Positions 21,715-32,807 of a DNA stretch of 64,000 bases are shown here, piece by piece. Made by a program: the position numbers and the translations under genes. How positions within the stretch are numbered: the stretch's first letter is position 1; the number at the start of each line of letters is the position of its first letter. Location: NCBI GenBank assembly GCA_946894095.1, contig OX335645.2, positions 15,585,001 to 15,649,000 on the forward strand. The letters are read 5' to 3'. The stretch is from Incurvaria masculella (lineage: Eukaryota > Arthropoda > Insecta > Lepidoptera > Incurvariidae). Under the pieces are notes generated by a model. That model made no database searches, was not told the origin of the DNA, and saw only the letters and a program-made list of their open reading frames with translations.

Positions 21715-21980
21715 ATAAAAAAAATCAGCGAAATTTGTAAAGCAAACATTTCTAATTTGCCTACGTACGTACATGGGAACATTTTGAATATACGTCTAGC
21801 AAGAAAATTTAATTTTATAATTATTTAGTGCAGAGTTCATGATAAGATATATTATTTATGTAGCTTATCAGTATTGTTCACGCAGCCGACGCGAAGAAGA
21901 ATTCGAGCAGTTATATATAAGTAACTATATTTATCATTTCTGTCAGTACCAGATTCAAATGTACTCTCTATTTGTTTTAG

Positions 21981-22169
21981 GTTTCCTAAAGACTGGTGCT
22001 AAGGGCTCCGCGCAGGGCAACTTCGGGCTGATGGACCTCGTGGCAGGCCTGCACTGGCTGCGGGAGAACTTGCCCGCGTTCGGCGGCGACCCCGAGCGCG
22101 TCACGCTCATGGGGCACGGCACCGGCGCGGCGCTGGCCAACTTCCTCGCCGTGTCGCCCGTCGCTAAAG
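21981..22169 (+). CDS. Nlg: Neuroligin exon (FLKTGAKGSAQGNFG to SPVAK, GHGTG elbow)
   Basis: Second consecutive neuroligin exon in the window. The acceptor is TTTGTTTTAG ending at 21980 and the donor is GTACGG at 22170, phase 1 at both ends. With one base from the previous exon it reads GFLKTGAKGSAQGNFGLMD, then LHWLRENLPAFGGDPERVTL, then MGHGTGAALANFLAVSPVAK. In the cholinesterase fold this covers the conserved GN.GL.D, FGGDP..VT and nucleophile-elbow segments. The elbow at 22112-22126 is GHGTG: threonine stands where active esterases have serine, so hydrolysis is not expected. That is typical of arthropod neuroligins. The exon is strongly GC-rich (third positions mostly G or C) compared with its surroundings. 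A degenerate SINE-like copy starts about 50 bp after the donor. Confidence 0.95.
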
Positions 22170-22220
22170 GTACGGCGCTACGCCATAACATATGTTGGAG
22201 ATAATAACAGAGAAATTTCC

Positions 22221-22457
22221 ATCAGAGAAAGTTCCGTACCATCGTACAAGATTTTTTGAAAATATCACGTTTTTTGTTTTTATTATTTTTAAATTTCACC
22301 ATTTTTTTGCTATTTAAATGCACACTCTGTGAAAATTTCAGCCGCCTACCTATTACGGTTCATGAGATACAGCCCTGTGACAGACGGACGGACGGACGGA
22401 CATCGAAGGCTTAGTAATAGGGTTCCGTTGACACCCTTTGGGTATGGAACCCTAAAA
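22221..22457 (+). mobile_element. SINE-like lepidopteran repeat (GTTCCGTACC..GGAACCCTAAAA), copy 1
   Basis: GTTCCGTACCATCGTACAAG, then TATTACGGTTCATGAGATAC, then a GACGGACGGACGGAC run, then AATAGGGTTCCGTTGACACC and GGGTATGGAACCCTAAAA. The same order is seen at 36945-37310 and 37311-37597. It is a very common lepidopteran interspersed repeat. This copy lacks a clean AACCGGCCAAG head. Confidence 0.7.
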
Positions 22458-24755
22458 TGTGTCGACACCTCAATTGTGCCGCCGGAGGAATTTGGCCTTT
22501 GTTTCGGCATATATTCTTTGGTTTCGGCTCTCGCTGAATACATCATTACTAATAAAGAATAACGTAATGACCATCTGGTTTATTGTAAAATTATTCTTAT
22601 CTCGATCAGTTCAGCTACCAATTTGGGAAACTTCAAATTGATTTTTTCTCCGTTTTTATCACCGCGCTACAAATGTGTACGGCGATATTGTAAGTCGCGT
22701 GGCGTCATTTTTTGCGCGCTCGTTGTATGGAAGTTATTTCTCCATACATTCTTCACCTCCATGCGCAACCCACAGAAGTGAAAAGTCTCAGTTCCCACAT
22801 ACACAAATACTCCGATTTGCCAAATGTTAGATGGTGGGCATGGTCTTTACAAATAAACATGAGATATGTGTCATGAACTATTGCATGCGACATGAATTGA
22901 AGTGATTGTAAGAAGTGGAAAATAATTTTGTAAACTTAGACTAAGTGGACGTTGAAAAAAAATTGTGTAGCAAGATAATTGTCAACTTCTTTGTCGGTCG
23001 CTGAAGCACTTTAGTACAATTACACAATGTTATTCAGTCCAAAACACCAAATAGGGCATCTCCATTGAGTAGCATGTTTCAGCACGACACGACACTATCA
23101 CACGGAAACTGAAGAGGATAAATATTTTTCTCAACTTTTGCTCATTAAATAAATCAACTGAGAGCTACATCTGTACTTATTTGTGTTTTTTGATAACTCA
23201 ATTATACCCAAGATAAACACCTCTAAAGATTTGTATACAAATAAAAAATACTTATAGCATTACCTACAGACAAAGCGCTCATTTTATTTGTGTATTCTGT
23301 AAAATTTCTTAAATTAACTGAGGAAACAGGCACGTATGGAACTTGATCACCTTGTTATCATTTGAAACAATGTCTCTTAATTGTATAGCGTATTATTGTA
23401 TATATTATTACCATTATGGTTTATTTAATCATATTTAATCTTTAGTTGTGTTTTATTCCTTTTTCTGTATTAATTAATTTATAATAAATACAGTACATTA
23501 CCATGTTATAATATAGTATAATATAGCATAATATAGTATAGCATGAAAAAGCTTAAGGTTTCGTCGAAATAGGGAACTGTGACTCGGTCATTGATCCTTA
23601 TATCAAACCCTCGATTTCATCCACGCGTCCATTCATATGATTTACAAAGCGAAGTTGTTACACATACGCATATGTAGGAATTCAACAAATATTTCGTTGG
23701 ATCCCTCGGAATGCCTTGGATATTCCGGAGACGGTTATAATCCTCGCAGTGCCATTCAATGTCAAAGTGATAGATACAGCGTAGCTTTGAGCTGGGACGA
23801 GACCCTGAATACGTAAATAAGCATTCGGTTACGTTCGCCTCGAAGTTTCTGCTATTAATTTGTCCTTGTATTCAGATTGTATGTGCGCAGACCTGAAATC
23901 CAGTTCGAGTGCGCCTCTACAGTTAAGAAAAATCAATAGAATCTTGGAAGAGAGGGAGTCATGAGACCGCATTTACGAAGAGATTTGCTCAACAAATACC
24001 CTTATCCGACCCGAAGGAACAATCTGACTTATACAGACATGTGCCGTATAAAAATCCAATTGTACGTTACATAGAGGGCGAAGTTCAAGCTAGTTTCGTC
24101 GATAGGCGGCCGATGTACATTCCGAGTATAATCCGCTTAACCCGCTGGATCCCGCCGCCACCGCCACCGCTGCCGCAACCGCAGCCACCTCCACCGCCGC
24201 ATCCACTACCGCCATCGCTTTGAGAGACTAGACGTCACGGTGCTAGTTTACATAAACAGTGCGTTTAGCCAGTGTACGACTCGGCCACACCACAGGGGAC
24301 GTTTGCAGCACAGCGAATTCACCGAAGGGCTCGATTGAGTTGGCATCAGGGATAAATCCGATTCATAACTTCCAAGAAAAATCCATTACAATTAAATATT
24401 TAAATTCAAGGAATATTTCAACTAAATTTTTTAAAACTCGCTAGACAACATCGCTCACGAAATTCATAGAACAACAACATTGACAGCAACTTCTTCGGAT
24501 TCGTTAGTCTGGCACATAAAACATCAACGTATGTAACGTCATCAAGTGGTGTGCCTTTATTAATGCATCAGTTAATGAGTTTGATATGTATGTAGACCAT
24601 GAACGAAAATGACCGTGAACGAAAGACACATTACATAAAGAAAGATACTGTATTAATAACTACTTTACGACTACAGTACTTTAAACGCAATCCCCGTGAA
24701 AGGTATGCTTGCTAGTTTAAGTCCAGCTTTGCAGCATTTCATTAAGTAGTTCTTC
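22458..24755. other. Intronic, nothing coding; ATAATATAGT tandem and CCN-rich tract
   Basis: A short tandem of ATAATATAGT/C units at about 23508-23545. A CCG/CCA-rich tract at about 24148-24222 gives a proline-rich chance frame. No conserved coding sequence is seen. Confidence 0.55.
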
Positions 24756-24857
24756 AGGAAGGTCCTGGCATGGCACCTAGTTCCCATGCGGTGTGTTAGG
24801 CTAATACCATGACAGAAGGTGTAGTATTAGCCATCCATGTCCAGTCACATAAAAAAG
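24756..24857 (+). mobile_element. SINE 3' end (shared tail)
   Basis: GGAAGGTCCTGGCATGGCAC through GGCTAATACCATGACAGAAG to GTCCAGTCACATAAAAAA. It matches the 3' part of the 5S-headed SINE at 28310-28650 in the opposite orientation and ends in an A-rich tail. Confidence 0.7.
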
Positions 24858-25928
24858 AGTACTTTCTTTATTGAATGTGTGCTTCATTGTCAGTTGTAGG
24901 CGCATATCAAAATTTGTTGAAAATAACGACATATTTGCTTAGGATTCTTATTTTAAATCTATTTTGCTTCAATCGTTTAAAATACTGACTAAACAGTCGC
25001 CAAATTTTCAAAATTACTAATTATACCGTAATCGTTCAACTTGTATACTAGATAGTGAGTCTTGCCTCGAGCGAACTGATCCTAATGGTTCATTACCTAA
25101 TCAAATTGCAAATACATCCCTTTTACCACGATTGGGGAATGTTACATACACATATACCGACATAATTTGCATTTAACTACCCATTCACATACATTTATCA
25201 TGCCACTACACAACCCAATTACATACCTAAACAAATATACATTTGTATATGTGCAGAAGACCACGCGAATCTGTCTTTGCATAGCTTAAAACTGAAGAAA
25301 TGTGCCCCCCCCCCCCCCCCGACCTTAAAATAAAATCCTATTATTTTTCTCGTAGTTTTTCCCACTTGGTACTTACTTAACGCTTTAGGTCTAGTCAAAA
25401 AACAAACATTTACAAAAACTGAAAAAAAGTTTATAAAACTATCGAACCTGCTCACAATCGGCTCATAAACGCGACCTGTAAGGAGAGCAGCCAGACAAAT
25501 GAACGCCCAAGCTTAAATCGTCCAATGAAATAAATAAACCCCACTTATCTTAGCATAAATGCATCAAAACATCATTAACATGTTCCATCAAAAGCTTGTG
25601 CATTCATCACACTTATGAGTGCCTGCTCACGCTAAGCACACCACAGAGTGGTAAATTTAACCACTTCCGCACACGCCGCAATAACTTGCAAGTTTTCGAG
25701 TAAGTTTAACCGAAACAAAGCGCTTCATTGTGGCATCGCGGGGCGTAAGATTCGAGAGGCAGAAAGTCTGCAGCGGCGTTGAGCCACCCTCTACCGCTCG
25801 TACAGTCTGGGCTGGGAGGAGGAGGGGGGGGGGGGGCGTGCACACCGCGCCGGTCTGCACGAATCATAGACTAAGTGGTAATAAAGACAAAGTCTTCCTT
25901 CGCAAAATTATTTACAATTTACAGGAAA
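24858..25928. other. Intronic; C and G homopolymer runs
   Basis: A C run near 25306-25320 and a G run near 25823-25837. The open frames crossing these runs are compositional. No gene is seen. Confidence 0.55.
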
Positions 25929-26066
25929 AAACCGGCCAAGTGCGAGTCTGATGATTTTAACAATTTTTTGCTATAGCGGCAAAATAAATACACAATCAGT
26001 GAAAATTTCAGCTGCTTACCTATTACGGTTTACGGAATTCCGTATTACGGGTACGGAACCCTAAAA
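25926..26066 (+). mobile_element. SINE-like lepidopteran repeat, copy 2, internally deleted
   Basis: AAAAACCGGCCAAGTGCGAG at the start, then GCGGCAAAATAAATACACA, TATTACGGTTTACGG and GGGTACGGAACCCTAAAAA. The GACGGAC run and neighbouring segments are missing compared with 37311-37597. Confidence 0.7.
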
Positions 26067-27746
26067 ACGCTACAAAGTAACAAATATCACGTGCAATCAC
26101 GGAAATTCCAATGCTTTAATTTTAAAAGTGCTCGGAACATATTATTGATGCGTGCGTCCAGTCCTACCTTTTGATTTGATGTAATACCTACCGGAAAACA
26201 TTTTTTTTTATTGTACGATAATGAATATACGAAATCAACTCGTTAGATTTAAACCTTGTAAATTTTAGATCATGTAAATATTTCTCTTAGATACACTTGA
26301 AAAAAATCATCGACGCTGATATATGTACGTAATTTAAATTCTTGCTGATACATGGAGATTCACAACCTGTTTGAAATATATTAACCCTTTTTAAATAGCT
26401 AACGGGTGGGGATGGAAAACAATTATGCGAAGGCAATGCAAAGCAATAAATATATATTTATCATAAAATAACTTTATTTAATGATTTTTAATTAATTAAT
26501 ATTGTATAAGACGATCTTGTCTTGTTCCTTGTTTTATAATAAGCGCGGCATATGGCGTACGCCCGGTCCTGACATCATTTGAAATGCCGACCGGTTACGT
26601 GCCGATTGAATATGATTTTATATATATTTAAATAAAACATTTAGAAAAAGATTTATTGAATGTGGGTCTATAAGCCTGTTTACGCTCAGTGCGCACTGCA
26701 CTAGCCGGCGGCGATGTTGGATCCTAGGCGAGCGGGGGGCCCCAGCGCCGTAACTAGGGCGGCGCTTGTGGTGCCCAGGCACAGGGCGCAGACCCTAGAG
26801 GGGCGCTGGAATAACCAGAACATCCTGAGAACAGGGCCAAGTTAGAGTCATGCATTAAATTAGTAGCGTACAGCGAGCATGGAAGGACCGGTGTAGCGAT
26901 CGAAACTAATTCGTAAGGTGGCAGTGCAGCCACGAGTTAGTGGGAAACGTCTGTCTGTAATTAGTGATTTACTTACGAATGCGAGACGCGCAGCATCGAA
27001 TGGTTGTTGCACTAAATAACGTTCTGTGAAGTTCTTACGCGTTATTGGAACTTGAGAAAATCAGTAGTAGTGAACCCCTCCCCTTCTCTCCTGCCCTTTC
27101 GTGCTCGCCGTAAATGTAAATACAGGGCGATGTTATAGACGCTCGCACCGGGCGTATAATAGGCTAGTTACGATACTGGTGCGCGGCTCTGCAGTCGGCC
27201 ATGGACGGCTTCAAACACAGTAACTCGAACGTTAAACGCCTTGAACAACCTTCGAGCGTGGTAAGCTATTCAAACAAACATCTCGGCTTAAATCTGGCCA
27301 AGTTTTCCTCTAAAGTCGTTATTAGAGATTTGTCTCAGCCGGCGGCGACGGCGGAAGGTCCGCGCGGATTTCGGGCTTGTATTTGCATGTGGGTTGGGGT
27401 GAGGTTGTTGCTCGATATTAAACAATATCCGGGCGGGCTACCCTGCTAACGCAATATACCGTAATCTTGCCTCGGCAGATGGAGAGGTTTTGGGATAATT
27501 GGAGTTCCGTACCTTGAAAACGGAAACGTTTGGACTGGCAGGGTAGGGGGGCTATTTAGATGCGGTTCAGTAACTGCTCCATTGTTTTTATTGCCTGAAT
27601 GAGCTTGGGTTTAGAGGGTTCGCTTTTTATTTCATGGATCGGTTGGAATGGACTAGGATTCACCCCCAAGAAACAATTCTTGTTGCGGAACAAAGATAAA
27701 ACCTACTGAAAATATGTTTTTTCTTATATTGTTACTTTTACGGATA
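26067..27746. other. Intronic; GCGCGGCATATGGCGTACGC repeat and GC-rich block
   Basis: 26540-26610 shares GCGCGGCATATGG and CGTACGCC with 30941-31000, a dispersed repeat. 26690-27190 is comparatively GC-rich but has no conserved exon that I can find. The 82-codon frame at 27201-27449 has no recognisable domain. Confidence 0.5.
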
Positions 27747-28027
27747 AGGACATGGATGACTAATACGACACCAACTTTTTGATACTACCCCCATTTACCA
27801 CAAGGAAACTAGGTGCCACGCATGGTCCTTCTTTAAATTTGGATGACTAAGATCATTTAACCGGAAGGAAAATATCATGTGATGGTACCAACTCGGGCGG
27901 CATTAACCTTACCACATAGTACGTAAGGAAAGAGACCTACAATTTTACATGGAAAATCACCCATCCAGAATTCGATGATCGAACCTCGAATAGTTGCGCC
28001 GCTGCGCTACCGAGGAGGCCGACCGAG
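27747..28027 (-). mobile_element. SINE with tRNA-like head, minus strand
   Basis: On the minus strand it starts with a tRNA-like head: GGTAGCGCAGC (A box, 28011-28001) and GGTTCGATCAT (B box, 27985-27975). It then shows TGGATGGGTGA and the shared body (GTAGGTCTCTTTCCTTACGT, GAGTTGGTACCATCACATG) and tail (GTGGCACCTAGTTTCC, CATCCATGTCCTTATCC). The body is diverged from the 28310 copy but colinear with it. Confidence 0.7.
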
Positions 28028-28309
28028 GTATATTATGTAGCAATAGCAAAGTAAAATAGTGATTAAAAAAGCATTCGAAAAAAGAGAGTACAGGTATTTA
28101 GCAAAAGACCAATTACGTTAAAAAGGAATGCACATGAGATATTTATAGTTTACTATCACCAAAAGCGTCGCCAAAATTTTTATAATTGCTTTTACAAAGA
28201 AGAACCGAGAATAATTAATTGAGACCTTCACTAACGTTAAGATAAGTTTGTTATGCTTCACATGTTTCATAGTTCCGTTATTTTTATAAATATATATATA
28301 TATGTTTTT

Positions 28310-28650
28310 ATGTGACTGGACATGGATGGCTAATACCACACCTTCTGTCATGGTATTAGCCCAACACACCACATGGGAACTAGGTGCCATGCCAGGACCT
28401 TCCTTATATTGCACGGCTACATTGAACTGGATGGAAAACACGGACAATTTTCATTGCCGCTTCGACCATCGTTCATCCAATGCGGTGGTACCAACCCGGG
28501 CGGGATTAACCCTACCACCTAGTAAGTAAGGAAGGGGACCTACAGTTTAACGTGGAATCCGAACCACGGCCAGCCTCTCTCAACGGTCGAATGGTCACCC
28601 ATCCAAGACCAGACCGGACCCAGCGTTGCTTAACTTCGGAGAGCGATCGG
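28310..28650 (-). mobile_element. SINE with 5S rRNA-like head (SINE3 type), minus strand
   Basis: On the minus strand the 5' end reads CCGATCGCTCTCCGAAGTTA and continues AGCAACGCTGGGTCC and TTGGATGGGTGACC. These are the 5S rRNA internal promoter parts: box A side at 28636-28624 and box C side at 28604-28593. The head is followed by a body with CCCGCCCGGGTTGGTACCAC and TTCAATGTAGCCGTGC and a tail with GGTCCTGGCATGGCACC and CATCCATGTCCAGTCACATA, ending in a T/A-rich repeat. Known family logic: 5S-derived SINEs are transcribed by RNA polymerase III from this internal promoter. It is not a 5S gene, since only about half of 5S is present. Confidence 0.8.
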
Positions 28651-28768
28651 TTAAAGCCCGATGTTGTTTAAAGTTCTAAATTATTTTTTCTTCGAAGTTT
28701 ATTGGAATTCTGCACTTATATCCATGTTGAGTGCACTAATTAAAATTAACCAACAACGGGCTTTAACC
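28649..28768. mobile_element. MITE with GGTTAAAGCCCGATGTTG ends, copy 2
   Basis: GGTTAAAGCCCGATGTTG at 28649-28666 and CAACAACGGGCTTTAACC at 28751-28768 are inverted repeats. It is a shortened relative of 16100-16348 and shares GTTGAGTGCACTAATT. It abuts the 5S head of the SINE. Confidence 0.7.
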
Positions 28769-28798
28769 GTAACATATACAACAAATGCCGATTCATAT

Positions 28799-28927
28799 TT
28801 CATTTCATTTCATTTATTTAAGCTTTTTGATAGTCAAACTACACCAAGTTACGTCACAAAGATCCGCGGATTCGATCAACCCAGTAAAGAAGAACCCGCA
28901 AAGAAACTTCACGGGTTTACATAACAT
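28799..28927 (-). mobile_element. LINE 3' end with (GAAAT)n tail, minus strand
   Basis: The TTTCATTTCATTTCATTTAT start is, on the minus strand, an AATAAATGAAATGAAATG tail. The rest (TCAAACTACACCAAGTTACG, AAAGAAGAACCCGCAAAG, AAACTTCACGGGTTTACATA) matches the two halves that flank the BEL element at 50042-50094 and 55212-55302. It is an intact copy of that LINE 3' end. Confidence 0.75.
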
Positions 28928-29061
28928 ATTTTTCCGTCCACAATTATGAAATACATACTTAGATCTAAATGCTACTGCCAAACAATTCCTTGGCAGAACA
29001 GTTTAAGGCAAAGAACAAAGAACAATAAGTTTAAGCCCTAAGTTTAAGTTACTTACAACTA

Positions 29062-29096
29062 ATAAAGTTACAGTTATAGTTACAGTTACAGTTATC
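29062..29096. repeat. AGTTAC/AGTTAT tandem repeat
   Basis: Five to six copies of a 6-bp unit (AGTTACAGTTATAGTTAC and so on). Confidence 0.7.
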
Positions 29097-29246
29097 ACAG
29101 CGAGTCGCGCGCGTAGTCGACATCTCTAAGGTATGGAGTTTGCCTCTTTGGGCAAATACTCGCCGTCACGATTGCCATGTGGGTCTCGAGTCCATCCATT
29201 CCATTTTAACGTTCTTACCGAACACTAAAGCCTTATTTAGTTTCAA

Positions 29247-29786
29247 GGTGACCCATCCCGCTCATCTCCCCATACAAAAGGGGAAAGAAGATCACGCCCA
29301 TATTTCTTGTCAGAGATCCAAAATTTTGCTCAAAATAGCTTTATTTGACCGAACTAGATGTCTGATGACCATTGGCATTGTAAAATTGTGTTTGGCTTCT
29401 AAATTATAAGGTCCGAAAGTTTGCATTTTTTGCGCGTTTTATATAATAACTTTGGAGGTGGATTACGCAATGATAAAGTAAGAACACCTTAAAAAGATTA
29501 GTCATCAGACATAGCCTATTTAATCAAGATTTATAATCTATTTGGATTTTGTTAGATTTTTAACTACAGCGGCCGTGGTTTACTTTTAGCTATGTCGTTT
29601 TGAAATTAAAATTTTCGTAAATCTTATTAAATCATACACTATGCACATTGTCTTTTTCGTGGACATGTTGCATCTTCCTCATCACGGATCCTGTCTTATT
29701 CTTTGAAACAGAGAAGGTCCCAGAGCGCAACAGCACGGTTTTGTACCGTGCCCGCGAATGAATTAAGCCCGCCGGGTTGGGCCACC
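29247..29786 (+). mobile_element. TTAA MITE, copy 2, ending 35 bp before the exon acceptor
   Basis: Same family and orientation as 21133-21674 and very similar throughout. The left end is GGTGACCCATCCCG after TCAA (TTAA with one change). The right end is CGGGTTGGGCCACC followed by TTAA at 29787-29790. The open frames within it are shadows, since they do not persist in the sister copies. Confidence 0.85.
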
Positions 29787-29825
29787 TTAATGCATTAGTG
29801 CCTGAACATGTGTATTTTGTTACAG

Positions 29826-29911
29826 AACTGATGAAGCGGGTTATCCTGCTGAGCGGCTCTGGCCTCAGCTCCTGGGCGCTGCAAAGAGAACCACTCACCA
29901 TCAAAAGAAAG
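29826..29911 (+). CDS. Nlg: Neuroligin exon (ELMKRVILLSGSGLSSWALQ to IKRK)
   Basis: Third neuroligin exon. The acceptor is TTTTGTTACAG ending at 29825. The first two bases complete a Glu codon with the G left by the previous exon. Translation: ELMKRVILLSGSGLSSWALQ followed by REPLTIKRK, and the donor GTTCGT at 29912 falls in phase 0 after the last Lys codon. The LF.R.I..SG...SSWA motif is a neuroligin and cholinesterase-family signature directly after the nucleophile-elbow exon. SSWA is especially typical of neuroligins. The joined three-exon product is open throughout. The next exon is not present in the remaining 34 kb, as far as I can read it. Confidence 0.95.
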
Positions 29912-31740
29912 GTTCGTTCCTCCACTGGATCACTTATACTTACGCGTAAAAACCTGTACTAAAATGTACAATAGGCTTCACTATTACCGCCACTCATTGG
30001 ACATTGACCCACTTACTGTTTCCTTACACATGCCAATTCCTGGTGTGGTATTTACTGGCGCTGCGTACCACCATTTCATAACATTGCATACCATTTCACA
30101 CGAAATCGTAGAGCATGTCTGAAGAGATATACTATGCCATATAGCGCACTACAATATTATATTACTACATATAAATGGGGTGATATTATGTATGAATGTA
30201 GTATTCAACAGGTTTTTAAACATACAAGCATAAAATAATAGGGGTATATGTGTATGTAAGTACTGTACTAAACTTCATTCCATTTCGCAACATGTGTGCT
30301 TGTCAATCAATTGTGACGTACCTGCATTGAGTTAATATTATAACCTCAATGCGTACATGCTATATTTTCATACTATATTTTTTTTGAACGAAATTGTGAT
30401 GACCTTTTTTGGAAATTGATAAACAAATATTTTGAAATATTAGTATTCTTAAAGATATTTTTTTTAAGTAAAATATGTTCTTTACTCAAATCTAAATTGT
30501 GCTACAATAATCCCCCCATATTGTCTGTCCGATTTATCAAGTAAAAATATATGATCTTAGTAGTAACTTTAGTAAAATATTAATTATTCGAATTTCCACT
30601 CGAATGTGTCATTAAATGATTTTTTATTAGTTGAAATAATTTGTGCCTCCAAAAATATTAGACGAAGAACGAATGAATATATTGATTCATATTATTGTAA
30701 TTTTTTCAAGACAGTAAGAGGAAACGTTATTTTTTTAACTCCACAATGAACCTCTTGAGTGAATTCACCGTTTCACGGAATTAATTTGCAGCATTTTGAT
30801 ATAGCTTCTTAAAATTACCCACATATTGTGTTCCCATTATATTTTCAGAGCGCTGGTTAAAATTTCAAATATTGCTTCAAGCAATGAATTGCAAACATAA
30901 TTTTAAATGTTATGTATATTATTATTATTATTTTTTATGTAATGCGCGGCATATGGCATACGCCAGGACCACTTAAGGTGCCCGACGATGCCCATGAGCT
31001 TTCGAACTTATAAGGGGGCTGCGAAAACCATGCCGGCCGTCCATTATATTATATACTACTTGCATTGGGAGGAGGACTACTCCTCACATGTCTGTCTTTT
31101 TGATCAATAGATTTTTTCTAATGTATTGTTATTATAAATTATTAAATCTATGTCATTATTGAACCTTTTCATCCATTTCATACCATTTCAGTCGGTTCTG
31201 AAATCAATGGTTTAAGTCTTGCGATTGCGCTGTCAGCTTTTATGTCCATTTATAGCTCCTAGACGAGGTTTCTGCCCGTTTTCCAGGAAGTCTATTTGCG
31301 TTCAGTAACAGTGGTTGATATAATGATAAAAGTATGACTAGACTTCGCGTGTTCTTATTTATTGAAGTAAAAATATAAAAAAGTAAGATATTAATAAATA
31401 TATGTATGTATAAATAGCAAATGAATGGTAAAGAAACAGTATTTGATCCATATATTTAGTTAAGTAAATGTATTGGATTATTTACAAATTGACAAAAAAT
31501 AAAAGTGAAACTTATTACTATTAAATTTCGTTTATTCTTTTTAAAAGACAGTACCTATTAATAATAATATTATGCCACATCATTACAGCATTGGTATGAG
31601 CAGCTGATCCTGTAGACTTGTAAATGCGACCTGTAGAGAACAGCCGGACATATGAAAGCATTATTACCCAATCTGAAACGGAGACCTCGAGCGTAGCGCT
31701 CGAAGTTCAGTTTTCGCCAGGTCAATAATACATTTATTTT
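29912..31740. other. Intronic, AT-rich; dispersed repeat at 30941-31090
   Basis: 30941-31090 carries GCGCGGCATATGGCATACGC and a following segment, related to 26540-26610. Otherwise it is very AT-rich with nothing recognised. Confidence 0.5.
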
Positions 31741-32483
31741 TAACCGACTTCAAAAAAGGAGGAGGTTATCAATTCGTCGGAATCTTTTTTTTTTTTTTTT
31801 TTTTTTATGTATGTTCACCGATTACTCGAAGACCCGTGAACCGATTTGGAAAATTCTTTTTTTGTTCGAAAGGGTATACTTTCTAGTTGGTCCCATTTCT
31901 TTTTTATCAAAATCGGTTCAGTAGTTTGGTACTTAACTATAACAAACATCGAATTTCTTAACCCCGCGAACCCAGAAAAGTGATTTTTTAGTTACAGTAG
32001 CTTTCTTTTCGGGTGAGATTGCTCAGTATGAGAGGTTTTTTTTTACTTCAACTGTTGGGGGTATTCAAGGGGGGTAAAAGAGGGCAAATTGTACACATTT
32101 CTATCTCTAGAGCCGCTGAACCCAGAAATGTCAGAGTATGTTTTGTTTTAGATGGGAATTCTTAAGAAGAAAATATTTTTGGAAATTATACTATTAGGGG
32201 GGTAAAACAGGTCAAAATGAACACATTTAGGCGAAAACCACTCATGTTGAGATCTCTGAAACCAATTATCCTCGAAACTTAAAATTTTCAGTGACTTCTT
32301 GTTAAGACGAAAAGGCTCGCTCACAACGGATTTTACAAAATTCAACTGTTAAGGGGGGATAAACGAGGCCGATATGTACACATTTTCATACAACTTAAAC
32401 TTACGCAAGAAACAGACTATCCGGAACGATGGTAGGATGACAAATTCAGAAGCTCAGCGGTTCCGGTTCATCGTTGTTTTGTC
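31741..32483. mobile_element. Lepidopteran dispersed repeat starting ACCGACTTCAAAAAAGGAGG
   Basis: It begins TAACCGACTTCAAAAAAGGA and continues with GGTTATCAATTCGTCGG, a T run (31786-31806) and CCGATTACTCGAAG...GTGAACCGATTTGG. It repeatedly returns to GGGGGTAAAA-type phrases (about 32065, 32200, 32350). This head is very common in lepidopteran genomes, but I do not know its class with certainty. There is no coding frame. The right boundary is uncertain. Confidence 0.5.
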
Positions 32484-32560
32484 TTTTTAGGGTTCCGTTC
32501 CCAAAGGGCACCAACTTCCGCTGTCCCTCCGTCCGTCCGTCTGTCACAGCACTCTATCTC
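32484..32560 (-). mobile_element. SINE-like lepidopteran repeat, 3' fragment, minus
   Basis: CTTTTTAGGGTTCCGTTCCC, then the CCGTCCGTCCGTCTGTCACA run. This is the reverse complement of the 3' part of 37311-37597. Confidence 0.65.
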
Positions 32561-32807
32561 ACGTGATCTCATCGTATCAATTATCGTACGTATCAACCGT
32601 GAACTCATGAATCCAGATAGTTACCGGTCTACCTTTCGTCAGAAATGAGATTTCTCAATGGTTGTATTTCTGCTAATGCTCGTTCATTGTATTGTATTGA
32701 ATTGTATATGTATGTATATCTTCTTTCCACTTTGTATGTGAAGTTGAGCAGGAGGGCTCGCCCACCTTGACTTAAAAGTTACGCCACCACTAAAAAGCAA
32801 AAAATAA

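Larger units (their letters stand above)
4173..21980 (+). other. Nlg: Neuroligin intron, 17.8 kb
   Basis: Runs from donor GTGAGT at 4173 to acceptor TATTTGTTTTAG at 21969-21980. It separates two phase-1 boundaries. It is filled with repeats and retroelement relics listed separately. No further conserved exon is seen inside. Confidence 0.85.
22170..29825 (+). other. Nlg: Neuroligin intron, 7.7 kb
   Basis: From donor GTACGG at 22170 to acceptor TTTTGTTACAG at 29815-29825. It contains SINE-like copies, three SINE copies with 5S or tRNA heads or truncated, a LINE 3' end and a TTAA MITE that ends 35 bp before the acceptor. Confidence 0.85.

Noticed and set aside
24041..24223. Proline-rich small protein
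   Set aside because: The frame is a by-product of a CCG/CCA-rich tract and has no start context or conserved domain.
25306..25320. Poly-C, poly-G and poly-T runs (also near 25823, 31786, 61538) as functional sites
   Set aside because: Homopolymers of this length are common in insect introns and prone to sequencing error. Nothing nearby gives them a role.
28593..28650. 5S rRNA gene on the minus strand
   Set aside because: Only the promoter half of 5S is present and it is fused to SINE sequence; there is no complete 120-base 5S.
29632..29925. 97-codon minus frame overlapping the third exon
   Set aside because: It lies mainly in the TTAA MITE and antisense to the neuroligin exon. Sister MITE copies do not keep the frame.
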